The notes beneath the pieces were generated by a model that saw only the letters and a program-made list of their open reading frames with translations, had not been told where the DNA came from and searched no databases. Made by a program: the position numbers and the translations under genes. Of a stretch of DNA of 35,075 nt, positions 22,697 to 34,327 are shown one piece after another. The stretch is from assembly GCA_016987375.1 (NCBI GenBank), contig PJRA01000005.1:3619393-3654467 (forward strand), in the 5' to 3' direction. The DNA is from Brachionus koreanus (taxonomy: Eukaryota; Rotifera; Eurotatoria; Ploima; Brachionidae). The first letter of the stretch is position 1. Each line of letters starts with the position of its first letter.

Positions 22697-23263
22697 GGGT
22701 CTGGGTCAAAATGTGATCAAAATGATTCACAAATTTTGTGACCTAAATCTTTTCTCGTATTATGGGACCTGATCTAATCACATCTTTCGTGATCTAAAAA
22801 TATGTGAATAAAGAATAAACAAATTTTTGTTGAGACTTTTTTATTATTTAAAAAAAACTAAATAAATATTTAAAATATTTAAATATGTTTTTTGTTTGAT
22901 TAGCCTTTAGACAACGTTGCCCTTCAAAATAACCGTAAAATTTATCACACTTCATTGGGTTTCTCTTCTTACTTACAACTTTGCTAACTGCTTCTTCAAC
23001 TTCGCTTGAGTAATTAACACATTCTCTTGACTTACGTTCAAATTTGTAATTTTCATTCAGTGGTCAGTCAGATTCAGTGTAACTTTCAGAAAATTTTACT
23101 TAACACAATCATGTGATCGAACGAAAAATTTTGTGATCAAAAATAGAATAATGTGAACCAGAAGAAAATTTAGAGACCCCTAAAATTTTTATTCTTTATT
23201 TTTTGTTCACATAAATTTAGATCACGAAAGATGTGAACAGATATCACATAATTACCTAGACCC
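22697..23263. mobile_element. Foldback MITE with GTGATC-rich subterminal repeats
   Basis: The left end starts GGGTCTGGGTCAAAATGTGA and the right end, reversed, reads GGGTCTAGGTAATTATGTGA. Inside, both arms share CACATCTTTCGTGATCTAAA followed by a T/A run and AATAAAGAATAAA in inverted orientation (about 22781-22830 against 23180-23240). Short motifs GTGATC, GTGAAC and TGTGA recur many times in both arms. No transposase frame is present in the 567 bp. The arms are less alike than those of the MITE at 6698, so this copy is older. Target duplication is unclear. Confidence 0.7.
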
Positions 23264-23687
23264 CAAGAACAGAGCCATTTTGATTCATATTATAAATAAG
23301 TTTGTTCTGGATAAACCAATAATAAAGTGTAGAGGCGCATATTTCGCCTGTAATATCAGTCTCAAATATCAAAAAAGTCATTTTGAAATAAATTATAGTA
23401 AAAATAAATTTTATCTATATTTTTACTGCTAAATCGTCTGTAAATGAACAAAAAACCAAAAATTAAAGCTAATTTTTTTTTATTGAGAAGCCAATTATAT
23501 TGTTATTAATCAGGTTTTTTCATCCAAACTATCCAGAATATAAAATTTAACTATTTTTTTTATGTTTTTTGACGATTTTTTGCAATAAAAAATAAAAGGA
23601 GAGTGATTAAACTGTAAAAAAGATTGACATAATAAAGAATGTAAATTACATATAAAAAGACTTAAAAATCTTAGTTATTTTTGAGTA
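23264..23687. other. Upstream region of the first PAN-like gene
   Basis: No coding frame is seen. A small hairpin (AGGCG, 7-base loop, CGCCT) lies at about 23334-23350. The TATA-like element near 23651 is listed separately. Confidence 0.45.
23651..23658 (+). promoter_or_regulatory. TATA-like box of the first PAN-like gene
   Basis: TATAAAAA lies 37 bases before the ATG at 23688, which would leave a very short leader. Such strings are frequent here, so support is positional only. Confidence 0.35.
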
Positions 23688-24235
23688 ATGATGTTAAAAA
23701 AATTAGAAAAATTTTTAATTATAGCTTTCTTTAGTAAGAACAAAAAATTTAGCATTTAAAATATATTAACTTTTTAATCGATAGATTTGTATGTATCAGA
23801 AGCAATTCAATGGAACCATGATTCACACAACAATCTTTACTGGGCAATGGGATGCGATTTTCATGAGAATAATTTGAAGAATCAACGAATGAAAGGTGAA
23901 AACTGTGGACCAGCTTGTATGTCAACGCCTGGTTGTACTCATTTTACATGGACAAATTACCAAGATGGAACTTGTTGGATGAAAAGAGATTCAATTACAA
24001 GAGAAAATGCTTTTGCTGCTAGTGATTCAAGTGCAATTTGTGGTGTAATTAATCAGAGAAGTAAGTTCATTTAAATGATTTTAGTATCATTTTTCATGCT
24101 CCAAAAATCATTTGCTTGTTTTTTCAAACTTTTACATATTATTTTTAAAGACAAGTAAAGTTTTATCAATTTTATTTTTTATTTACTAAAGACAGGTTTC
24201 GCAATGTTTGTTTTTGTATTACAGTTAAAAAATAG
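23688..24235 (+). CDS. Small secreted PAN/Apple-like protein, copy 1
   Basis: Three exons are inferred: 23688-23733, 23785-24060 and 24225-24235, giving about 110 residues. The first exon encodes MMLKKLEKFLIIAFF and splices through a 51 bp intron (GTAAGAA donor) to NLYVSEAIQW, together forming a signal peptide. The mature part has GCDFHENNL, ENCGPACMSTPGCTHFTW, GTCWMKR and SAICGVINQ, with six cysteines in the spacing of small PAN/Apple-type domains (C-x-x-C, then P-G-C-T-H-F-T-W, then G-T-C-W-M-K). The second donor is GTAAGT; the short last exon (IKK, stop) after TTACAG is the least certain part. Function is unknown; PAN domains bind protein or sugar ligands. It is the upstream member of a tandem pair. 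Confidence 0.7.
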
Positions 24236-24504
24236 ATCTAATTCATATTATCTATATTATGGCCTAAAAAAAATATATCTATTAAATTTTTTTAATTTTC
24301 TCTAACTCAATATCATAATAAGTAATTCATTTAAATTTTGAATTATCAAAGTTATTTTTAGAAAGGATCTAAATATTTAGTTTTTTTACTAAAATTTCAC
24401 ATTTGATTTTATTTTTTTAAATTATTTTAATAATCAAATTTCAATTATACTTTAATAAATGTATTTTGAGGGGGTTTTTTGGTAAATCAATTAAATCTAG
24501 AGAA

Positions 24505-24510
24505 TATAAA
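24505..24510 (+). promoter_or_regulatory. TATA-like box of the second PAN-like gene
   Basis: TATAAA lies about 89 bases before the ATG at 24594. It is a weak, purely positional call. Confidence 0.25.
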
Positions 24511-24593
24511 AACATGAAAAAATTTTGAGAAAATTTCAAATATTTTAAATAAAATAGCTTTTGAAACCCACAGAACACTTTTTAATTAGAAAA

Positions 24594-24911
24594 ATGTTTT
24601 TGTATTCAATTGTAATTGTATTAATAGGTACTGTAACATCTCAAAATGGAATTCAATGGTCAGGAAATTGGGCATTTAGTTGTGATTTTTACCATAATGA
24701 TCTGACAAATGCAAGAGTGCCTGGTTATCAATGTAGTGACAAATGCTCGCAGACACCAGAGTGTACCCATTTTGTGTGGACTACTTATAATGGAGGTACT
24801 TGTTGGATGAAGAAAGGAATTGTTTCAAAGAGTAATGCCGAATTGATCATCCACACTGCAATTATTAACCAGTCGAAACAGGTACCCCATTTTTTTGATG
24901 AAAGGGTTTAA
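24594..24911 (+). CDS. Small secreted PAN/Apple-like protein, copy 2
   Basis: A single open frame of 105 residues starts MFLYSIVIVLIGTVTSQNG, a clear signal peptide, followed by IQWSGNWAFSCDFYHNDL, YQCSDKCSQTPECTHFVW and GTCWMKKG. It is a paralogue of the gene 360 bases upstream. It has no intron in the signal peptide, unlike copy 1. It lacks the sixth cysteine: the region after GTCWMK is 12 bases shorter and ICG is gone. The frame reads on to HFFDERV and stops at 24909-24911. Alternatively CAG|GTACCCC (after 24881) splices to ATTGCAG|AGATAT (24933), adding RYFEDFSTFCGF with a cysteine and ending at 24971. The 3' end abuts a Pol III-type unit on the other strand. Confidence 0.7.
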   Translation: MFLYSIVIVLIGTVTSQNGIQWSGNWAFSCDFYHNDLTNARVPGYQCSDKCSQTPECTHFVWTTYNGGTCWMKKGIVSKSNAELIIHTAIINQSKQVPHFFDERV

Positions 24912-25030
24912 AACATTCGCCCCGTATTGCAGAGATATTTTGAAGATTTTTCAACCTTCTGCGGGTTTTGAACCATCGGTCCTCTACTTGCATGACTAAC
25001 ATACAAACCAAACCTTTCGTCTATACGGGA
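24910..25030 (-). ncRNA. Pol III-type small RNA or tRNA-derived SINE
   Basis: Read on the minus strand, the unit opens with CCCGTATAGACGAAAGG, which contains a loose A box (TAGACGAAAGG). A B box GGTTCAAAACC (24974-24964) follows after about 40 bases. The outer ends CCCGTAT (25029-25023) and ATACGGG (24927-24921) pair perfectly over 7 bases. Inside the 3' half, GCAG and CTGC, and GAAG and CTTC, can form a second stem. A TTTT terminator stands at 24913-24910, just past the closing stem. The B box is too far from the 3' stem for a tRNA. Vault RNAs have this layout (closing stem, A and B boxes, T run), but tRNA-derived SINEs share the boxes. Which one it is cannot be decided from a single copy. 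Confidence 0.5.
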
Positions 25031-27894
25031 TTTTAAAGCTTGGTCGAGTTTAAATAATTTTCATATTTGATTTTTAAATTTAAATTTTAACTAAAAAAAA
25101 TTAATCTAAATCGAAAATTAAAGAATTTATTAGAAAAAAATTTACTTTACTTGATGACTTTAGCGCAAGAATGTAGAAAACATTGGTTTTAATAATTCAG
25201 ACTTTTCATTTAGTTACACTTTAAATCACTTTACAATGTTTATAAAAAATTCATTACTAATAATTAATTTTTTTTCTCTCAGCATATATTTAATAAATTA
25301 AAAATAATGGCAGATTATTTGATTCACCTAAAAAAGCCTAAAAAAACGTCAGTCTTGATTGATTTTACAAAAAAATTATTTATCAATTGCTAAATTAAAA
25401 AATAAAATATCAAATTTTTATTTGTAAAGAACTGTTTCTAAGCCAGTCAGAATTTCTCAACATAACTGATACATTTTAATCAATTTTTTTAACTATAACT
25501 TTTTGATTAGATAATCATTGAACTTTTGTTCGTTTTCTCATTTAAGCTCAATTAATAGGTTTTGATTGTAATCTGAAAAATATAGTCTGATGGAAATTTT
25601 ATGGCTTGATAGCCAAATTTAATTTTTAATCTTTATAATTTGTAGCCAACATTGTGAAGTTGATAGAATTTTATTCTAATTTATTATTTAAATTGAGCAT
25701 TATATTTTCTGGCAAAATTTGAATTTTCAATCATCCAAAAAGAGGTGAAAAATGTACTTTTTTCTAAGGCTAAGATTTATTTTTCTTTAATTGCTGCAAT
25801 TTTTCAAAAAGGTATCAAGAAATGATTCTCAATCGCAATTTGAATGTGTTTTACCAGACTTTCTATTAATGAGAATATATTAAATTTATTTTTAAACATA
25901 AGCGCCCATTCGATCGGCAAATATTCTTTTATCTAGATCTACTTTAATTTTGGGTAATCATTTTTTTTTTAATAAAAAATAAAGACAGTATTGTTAAGAT
26001 GAACATAATTCACTTAGGAAGCCCATAAATTAACTTTATCACCAATCCAGCTAATCAAGTTTATTAAATTTTTCTTTTCTGATCTATTTAGCTCCTAGTT
26101 TCTAAAGTTTCAGTTTAACCAGAAATTGAAATTAAAATTTTTTTTCCAAAATAAATTGCCTAAAAATGTTTTATCAATAAATCATTCTCAATTTTTAAAA
26201 AATTATGATATTAATTTCAGTATATTTCATGTATCAATTTTTTTCTCTAATCTAAATTTAAAAAAAAAACGGATAAAATATTTATAAAAATCAAATGGAA
26301 AAAAATAGGCTTTCTATTTGTAAAAAATGTTGAAAAATTCTAAAGTGATTAATACATTATCTTTAGATTACTAAAGGTACTTTTGTTCGCCAAATACCAA
26401 ATAAGACTTATCTCTTATTTGATCATATTTAGCTTTTAATATTATCTTAGACTTAACAAAAAATTTCATAAACTCATCATTGGTAGATTCGATAAGAGCT
26501 CTTTCTAGAATAAAACAAATGGTAGAAGATTGCAAATATTAAATTAACTATCTCTTGTTTCGGTTTAAACATGTGTGCTAACAATCAAGTTTTATTTTTC
26601 ACTTAGTTCCAAGACAATAGCTTATTAGCCTACACAATGGTTTTAAATTTCTTTAATCTAATTTAGTCGAAATTTTCTAGTTAAAAAGATATAAATAATT
26701 AACTTTTTAAATATTTAATTAATTTAAGGATATTTAAAAATATATTTTCAAGTTTTTTTATTCTTTTCGTTAAGCCTAAACACAACAACCGGAGAAAAAA
26801 GATTATAAAATTTCTAGCTTTAATTCATATGGTATAGTGTTGCGTAATTTTTACCTTAAGCTATCATAAACTAATAAAATTTGGCTTTTTTACCTTTGAT
26901 TTTAAAAAGATAAAATTTTAACATACAAAGATGCTGTATAGATTGAATTCAATGAGATGGTTTATGAAAAAAATTGATCAGCTAAGCAGAAAAATTATAA
27001 TTTTATTAATCAAAAGAAATTGTTTAATTAAAACTAATTAATTTAACAAATAAATTCATCAGATAAGAGTTTTTAAAACTGTTCTGAAATATTATTTATT
27101 TTATTTTAGAAAATTAAGCTCTTGGTTGTTTTTTAATTAAAAAAGAACTAATTTATATTCCAAATGATAGAGGATAAATTTTAAATTATTCAATTAACTG
27201 TTATTCGTTTTTATATTAATCTTACACTATTCAACTAGATTTCCAATATTGCTTGATTTAATTCTCTTTAATATAAACGTTAATTTAGAAAAAAAAAAAT
27301 TTTGGTTTTAGTTGGTAGTTTTTATATTTTTTGAAATTAGTTTATATAGAAATATTTTCGATTCTTCAAAAAAAAAACTAAAATCCAAACAAAAAATTAT
27401 ATAAAGATACCTTATTTCATCGATTTTGTCACCTTACGGTAAAAAATTATATATTTAAACTTTAATATTATTTCAAATTTTTTTTTTTTTTTTATCTTAA
27501 CTTTTTTCACTCAATTTGCAACTTTTTAAAAAAAAAGTTAAGTGTCAAAAGGGACTTGATATCTTTATCAGTTATCTAAAAGAATCAATGACTAAATTAA
27601 AATAGTTTAATTTAGACTTTAACTGATTTTTAATTTTAAATTTTAAATGACTTTAAAAAAAAAATTATTTTTAATTTTCACTTTTGTGTTCAGACAAGAA
27701 GAAAGTTCGAGTATCTAAAAGTTATTGATTTAAAATCAGATAGTAAGTAATTTTTATTTATTTTCTTGAAAATAAAATTTTTTCAGATGTTACTACTTAA
27801 ATTTTATTCTAAATCTTAAATCTTGAAATGTAAATTCTTTTCTATTACCAATGCAACACAATTAAAAAATTTAAAGCCGTAACATCAAATTTTT
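25031..27894. other. AT-rich gene desert
   Basis: This 2.9 kb between the PAN pair and the second mariner relic has no exon-like block that I can support. Long A and T runs are frequent. Confidence 0.5.
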
Positions 27895-28395
27895 TTAGGG
27901 TAAGTTAAAAAGTTTTGCATTTTTTTTTTAACTCTTTTAATTAATCAATAAACAAAAGCAATATTTATCTAATTTTCAAATTATTAAACCATCGGATTAC
28001 ATCAGAATCAAGTAGTTCGATACCTCTCTCTTTTGTACCGTTCACGGCTTTTGGAGCAAAAAATTCACCCTTCTTAAACTTGGTCTTTGTTAGTAAAATA
28101 CCATTTTCTAAGAAAATGAGTCATGGAGCAACAAAGATGATAATCAGAAGAAAAATATACTGAATAAAGAAGAAGTTCAATCTCAACCAGCTCTTCTATT
28201 TTTTGGCATTGTTCTTCTAGCTTTCGGTTAACCAAAGAAGGATATTTTTCTAGAAGTGAAGCACATTTCTAATTGTTCAGAATAAAGTTCTACATTTACA
28301 GCATGGTCGTCTGGAACCAGCTTAAAGCGTATAATCATTTGAAAATTCCACCAAACATACATAACCTTTTTCATCTGAGATAATAAGACTAAATT
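27895..28395 (-). mobile_element. Mariner transposase relic, copy B
   Basis: On the minus strand, frames give KKVMYVWWNFQMIIRFKL, then VPDDHAVNVELYSEQL, EKYPSLVNRKLEEQ, SDYHLCCSMTHFLRK, YFTNKDQV and FFAPKAVNGTKERGIELL. These follow the mariner transposase in order, from the V-WWD region through the S-D-Y-H-L motif to the C-terminus. The catalytic D-N-A-R-P-H segment is lost. Frameshifts separate the pieces. TTAGGGTAAG at 27895 followed by AGTTTTGC resembles the end seen at copy A (15727). The N-terminal third and other terminal repeat are not recognised. Confidence 0.78.
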
Positions 28396-29832
28396 AGTGA
28401 AATTCATTTTTGAAAGTACGAACCATTCAAGTCGGTTCTTCTGCTCGCATTATTTGACGACTAGGAAATTTTATATTAAATCCGTTCGCCTAAGTTTGGC
28501 CGACTAAAGCGAGCATGTACGAATCCTAAAACTACTATACACTTGTTTTAAATTCATTAATTTCATAAATTAAAATGGATTGAACGACACAAATTGAATT
28601 TTATTTTTAACTTTGAATTATTAGAAATTTAAAATCTTTCAATCAATATTTTATATGTGTTTTCAAGTTTAACTATTCCAAAATTGGTTATTCATCGATC
28701 TATGTAAGAATAAACAAGTCCTAGAATTTCTCAAAATAACTTTAAATATGAATTTAGACTAAGCCTGTTGGAAACTTTTTTTTCTAAGTTGTATTTTGAA
28801 AATGATCATGCAAACATTTTAGCCTTATTATACATATTAATCTTTATAGCTGTTATCAATAAATTTTTTTTAATCATTTAAATGTCAAAAAACTCAATCT
28901 TTTAGTGAAATTATTTAATTCTTCTATTAATAAAAGTTAAGGTAAAATTTTTATCAGAAATTTAAAATAAATCAATAACAGTTAGCATAAAGAAAAGCGT
29001 TTTTTAATGGTTTGATGGTTTGATTTTTGATCAATTTCTTTTGATTTTTAAAATGATTTGAAAAAAGTAAATCAGCTCTAGATAAATTGATCCATTTTTT
29101 TTTTTTTTAATTTAGTTTACTATTTAAAATTAAAGCAAAAGTTTTTTAGAATTTTTATGAATCTAATTTATTTTTTAATAAAAGATAACTTTTAGAAGCA
29201 ATTTTATATTCAGAAGGCTCAGATATTCTGAAAAAAATGTGACCAGACTTTGTGCTATTTCTGATATTCAAAATGTAATTTTTGGACAAAAAAAATATTT
29301 AAAAAAAAATAATTTTGCTTAGAATCATTAAAACTAAAGTTAAAAATTTGAAATATTTAATAAAAATAAATTTTGTTGTAGGTTCAGAGCTATTTTTTTT
29401 AAAATTAAAAATTTAAGTGATCAATTTATTTTTTTGTGATCGAAGCTATCTAATGCACTTTCAAAATTTCTAGCTCTTCATTTATTTTAATTTTCACGGT
29501 AAAAAAATGATTGATATTTATGATAAAACTTTATTTATTTTAAAAAAAATTTATACAAATTTGAAAATTTTGAATAATGGATTTGCTTAAATCATCACCT
29601 AATGCTTTTGCTTTAGTTCGCTCTTGAAAAATTTACTCACCATTTTTAAGCTTATAAATTTAGATCTTGAATAAAAAGATAAAGTTAAATCAATATTTAC
29701 CGAAATAAAAATGTCTAATAAAAATACAGTAATTTTATATTAAAATTTTTTTCAAATTAAAATTAGATCAAATTTTTTTTTAAGAGAAACAATATTGAAG
29801 TAAACAGAAGCTCAGCTAAAGTTGCCCAAATA
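28396..29832. other. Non-coding DNA upstream of the calmodulin-like gene
   Basis: A less AT-rich patch at 28405-28530 contains GCTCGC and GCGAGC in inverted order and two GTACGAA copies, probably old repeat debris. The rest is AT-rich and without recognisable exons. Confidence 0.4.
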
Positions 29833-30609
<777 letters not shown>

Positions 30610-30678
30610 GCAAAAAAAAAGACCGGCCAAATTTAACCAAAATGTTTTTTATTGTTACTAAGTTTTTTTTTTAAATTT

Positions 30679-30692
30679 TTTATTTAAATAAA
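30679..30692. terminator. Palindromic poly(A) signal shared by convergent genes
   Basis: TTTATTTAAATAAA is a perfect 14-base palindrome and reads AATAAA on both strands. It lies 70-83 bases past the calmodulin stop and 58-71 bases past the FARP stop, a suitable place for both 3' ends. Confidence 0.6.
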
Positions 30693-30749
30693 GATAAAAA
30701 AAAACAATATTTTAATTAAATAATATTAATTAAGTTTGTATAATTTTAA

Positions 30750-33700
30750 TCATTCAACAAACATTTTTTTATGAACGGCACTCTCAGTTACTTCGAGCCA
30801 TCTGTCAAACGAATACTGGCTCTCGGCTCTAAAAAAATAGACATGATTTTTAAATTGCAATTTGAAAACGAACTCCTTGTTTATGTTATCTGACTCGCTA
30901 GGCACACTGACTGAGTAGCCCAGCAATGGCAGACTAGCAAGCGGATATTCGTCTTGGTAGGTTTTGTAGAAAAATAGACAAAAATTGGTAAAAACAACCC
31001 AAAGCTTTTGCCATCCATTACTATTTTTAAATTTTCTAAGCAAATAGCCACTTAGTTGGTTTAGGTTTGACCTGTGTATGTCATTAGCACTGACGCTAGT
31101 ATTCCTGTGCCAGCACACATGCATTGTTGTATTCGCTCTGTGTTGGACGCTTGGCAATTGAACTTGATCTTCCTCGTTGCTCAAATCCAGATTATTGTCC
31201 GATGAACTGTTTGATTTTAGTGTACTATAGTTACTCTTTTGGTCATTGAGTTTCGGTGATGCATTGCTATTTAATTCAGAATTTTTGGCTTTCTCCACCG
31301 ACTCGTATAAATCCTGAATCCACTTTGTTTTTTCATCAGCATTTACGGCACACAATAGCATAGAGCGCTTCGAGCTATGCAAAGTAAAAGAGTTTTCTAC
31401 GCTAATGTGTGCGTTTCCATCTTCTATTTGAATATTCTTTAGTGGAAATTCTCCATGAACTTTAAACTGAAGACCTGAGTTGCTTGAACATTTTGCACAA
31501 TAGAGCAATGTGTCGTTAAACTTAAAGAATAATTTAATTATAATATAATTCAATGACATAGTCAATTATTTATTTAAAAAGATAAGATTTGATCTAAATT
31601 AAAAAAAAAAGAGATAAATACAGTCGATAAATATATAGAATAGTCTGTAAAAAGAGAAAATGTATCTGTCTTGAAATCAAGATAGAAATTATAAAAAACA
31701 TTCTGAACAAAAAATAACTACTTCAAAGCTGGCCAAAGAAAATTACGTTAATGCTTTCTGAATGAACCAAAAAAATGATGATTCTAATGCAATTAATTTA
31801 TTATTTAAATTTCAAAATTTTATAATTGAAAGAAGCTTTACCAAACAACCATTTATATCCAATTTTTTTCAAAAAAATTAACAGGCTTGACAATTATTCA
31901 ATAAATTATTTAAAATTTGTATTTATCATTCATTAACCCAATCTTCTTCCATCTTGGTAGTAACAAAAATTTATGCCCACAATGATTTTCTTTTCATTCA
32001 TTGTCAATTTACATGGAATATTGGGAAAGTTTGCCGTTTTAGGTCGGCAACCGAAAAAGAGGTTTCAATCGATGTCCATAGTTTAAAATGGATGATATAC
32101 CAAAACTAGAATTATTATTATTCAATTAGAATTATTAGCCGTTAAATTTCTGAATGGATTACCAGATTTAAATTAAAAGTTATGAACATTTGAATAACAA
32201 TATTTCATTCATTCTATGAATGTTCAACAAAATTTTTATAAAACCCCTTTTTGCAGGAATCTATTTGTAAACTAGCATTCAAATTTAAATTTAAAATTTT
32301 TTTTCTTTACAATGGTTGTACTAGAGAATAAATTTTCACTATGTTAAAATATTATGAGGATAGGAGGTGTTATTCTTTAATAATCAGAAATCTAAAATTC
32401 TAAGTTAATGAAAATTTTTAGATTGTTGAAGAATTAAAAGCAGGACTAGTAAATAAGTGTGAGAAAGATCTCTATTTACAGAATGACTTACAAGTTGTAT
32501 ACAAGATGCTTTTGAAATTCATCAATTGGTTTATAATATCGATATATAAATATTTTTTTTCTTTTTTAAAAAAATATTTGATCTTAAAAGAAATATAAAA
32601 TAAAAAATTTTTAGATCCATTATTAGATGGGTCGTATCTTAACTCAATTTAGAACAAAATTTCTTAAAAAAGTCAGTTTTAATATAAAATGGAAAACTTA
32701 CTCATTTATAATTTTTTTAAAAATATTAACTAAGATTATTTCTTTTGAAATTAAGAATCCAAGAAAATTTCATAAATTTCATTAAACAAAAAATTAAAGT
32801 TGAAAATTTTTTTTATGATAAGTTTTTCTTTTTTTAAATCTTTATTTTAATAAATAAAACTTACCAAAAAAAACATTCGTTGTTGATAACCTTTTCGTGT
32901 TAACTTTTGCAAAGAACCCTCTCGTATAAATTTCTGAAAAGTAGAAAAAATAAATTAGAAAATTAATTTTAAAATTGGCTAGCTGATTATCTTGCAAAAT
33001 GTTTTTAATCTATTGCTCAGTAAAAAATTTAAACCGAATCCATTTTTCCATTTTGAACAGAGCACATGAATAAAATTTTGAAAAAATTAATAAAAATGCT
33101 GAGCATTTGCAAAAAAAAATTAGGCAAAACAGTTCACAAAAAAATAAAAATTTTTACTCTTTTGAAATTTGAATCTTGTGAAAAATTGATTAAATCCTTT
33201 TCCAACTCAAGCAGTTTCTGGGTATTTTCCTATTTTGAAAATTCAAAATTATTTAAAAAATATTAAGCTTTATTTATCTAAAATATGTTTACATGTGATG
33301 CCATTTTTTCGTTAATTAAATCGCTTAAAGCATCAAGTTTTTCGAGGACACTGTACGCTTGTGGATAATCTGGGTGTTTAACGCCGTAGAATATCAAAAG
33401 TCCTTAGGTTGAAAGAATTATCAAAATTATTTTTTTTTTCAAGAAAATTTTACTTTCTACTAGGATTTTGTAGTGCATAACACGCTGAATTGGTTTGAAC
33501 AAAAACAAAGAAAAAGGCAGATAGCAAATTTTGAGCGATTCAAATTCTCTATATAGTGCGTCAAATTTTTTATTTTTTTTGCACGATTGTTCAAGTTCAT
33601 TTAGAATGAGATCATATTTTTGTATATAAAAATTATAAAATTTAAAAGACTTGTCTAAAAACAAAAGCAAGTCGCTTAAAACCAGATTTGTCGATTCATT

Positions 33701-34327
33701 TTCCAAAGTCTTATCAGTCCATTTTTGAAATCGGTTTTCTAGTTCATTCAAAAATTTTGAATGAAAGTCGGCCAGTGAAACTAATGCTTGATCTGAGTAA
33801 AGTAGATCAAACAAGTTGAGATTTGCCAGACTAAAATTTTGCTTGTCAGCAAATTGCTTGAAGAGAACGGTAACTAATTCTAAGTCTTTTCTATATGTGC
33901 GTTCAGTCATAACTAGTTCTTTCAGAATTGAAAAGGCTTCTGTTTCCTGGATATGATTTCTTCTTAGGACCGACTGGGCGCTTGGTGTCTCGTTTTTTGC
34001 GGCTTGAATAAGAAAAAATTATTTATGCCATTAATCCAATTGTGCACTTACAATTGACTGCTGGATGAATAATAGGCTGCTGATAGTCCTGAAATTCAAT
34101 TTGTTGATTTGACTGTACAGGTAAAATTGGATTCGGATTACTGATTTCTTGTCTCAGTTTGATATTTTGTTTTACAGTTGGTCTATATGCAAAACCAGGC
34201 TCTGTCCTTATCGGACTAATTGGACGTCTAACTCGATCATATGCTCTTATTTTCTGCTGTTCATTTTGTTTTTTCATGTTGGAGAGAATAATTTGGGCTG
34301 CGAGTGAGCATCGAGCCTTTTTATCCG
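30750..34327 (-). CDS. FARP: FARP-type RhoGEF (FERM, DH, two PH domains), C-terminal half
   Basis: FARP proteins link the membrane to Rho/Rac signalling, notably in neurons. Six exons are supported: 34052-34327, 33454-34002, 33293-33402, 33158-33229, 32865-32933 and 30750-31520; all joins keep frame. The first is a basic, Pro-rich linker (YDRVRRPISPIRTEPG). The second and third encode the DH domain (TERTYRKDLELV, YREFESLKICYLPFSLFLFK, PIQRVMHYKILVERLL). The fourth and fifth lead into PH1 (FIREGSLQKLTRKGYQQRMF). The last has the rest of PH1, a Ser/Asn-rich linker, the highly conserved HRANTTMHVCWHRNTSVS, and PH2 (LLRKFKNSNGWQKLWVVF, YPLASLPLLGYSV). The protein ends FVE at 30750. The FERM-encoding exons must lie to the right of this window. 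The longest intron (31521-32864) is 1344 bp. Confidence 0.93.
31521..32864 (-). other. Long intron of the FARP gene
   Basis: GT at 32864-32863 and AG at 31522-31521 bound this intron, far longer than its neighbours (40-225 bp). A less AT-rich patch at about 31950-32100 may be an old insertion, but I recognise no element or gene in it. Confidence 0.7.

Noticed and set aside
24921..25030. A tRNA gene on the minus strand
   Set aside because: Closing stem and B box exist, but the B box is about 40 bases from the 3' stem and no anticodon arm of normal geometry forms.
15430..28475. Shared ACTAGGAAATTTTATA string near both mariner relics
   Set aside because: Same orientation but on opposite sides of the two relics, so not a terminal repeat; likely chance or unrelated debris.
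33066..33266. 66-codon plus-strand frame
   Set aside because: It lies antisense over a supported FARP exon and introns and is Lys/Phe-rich.
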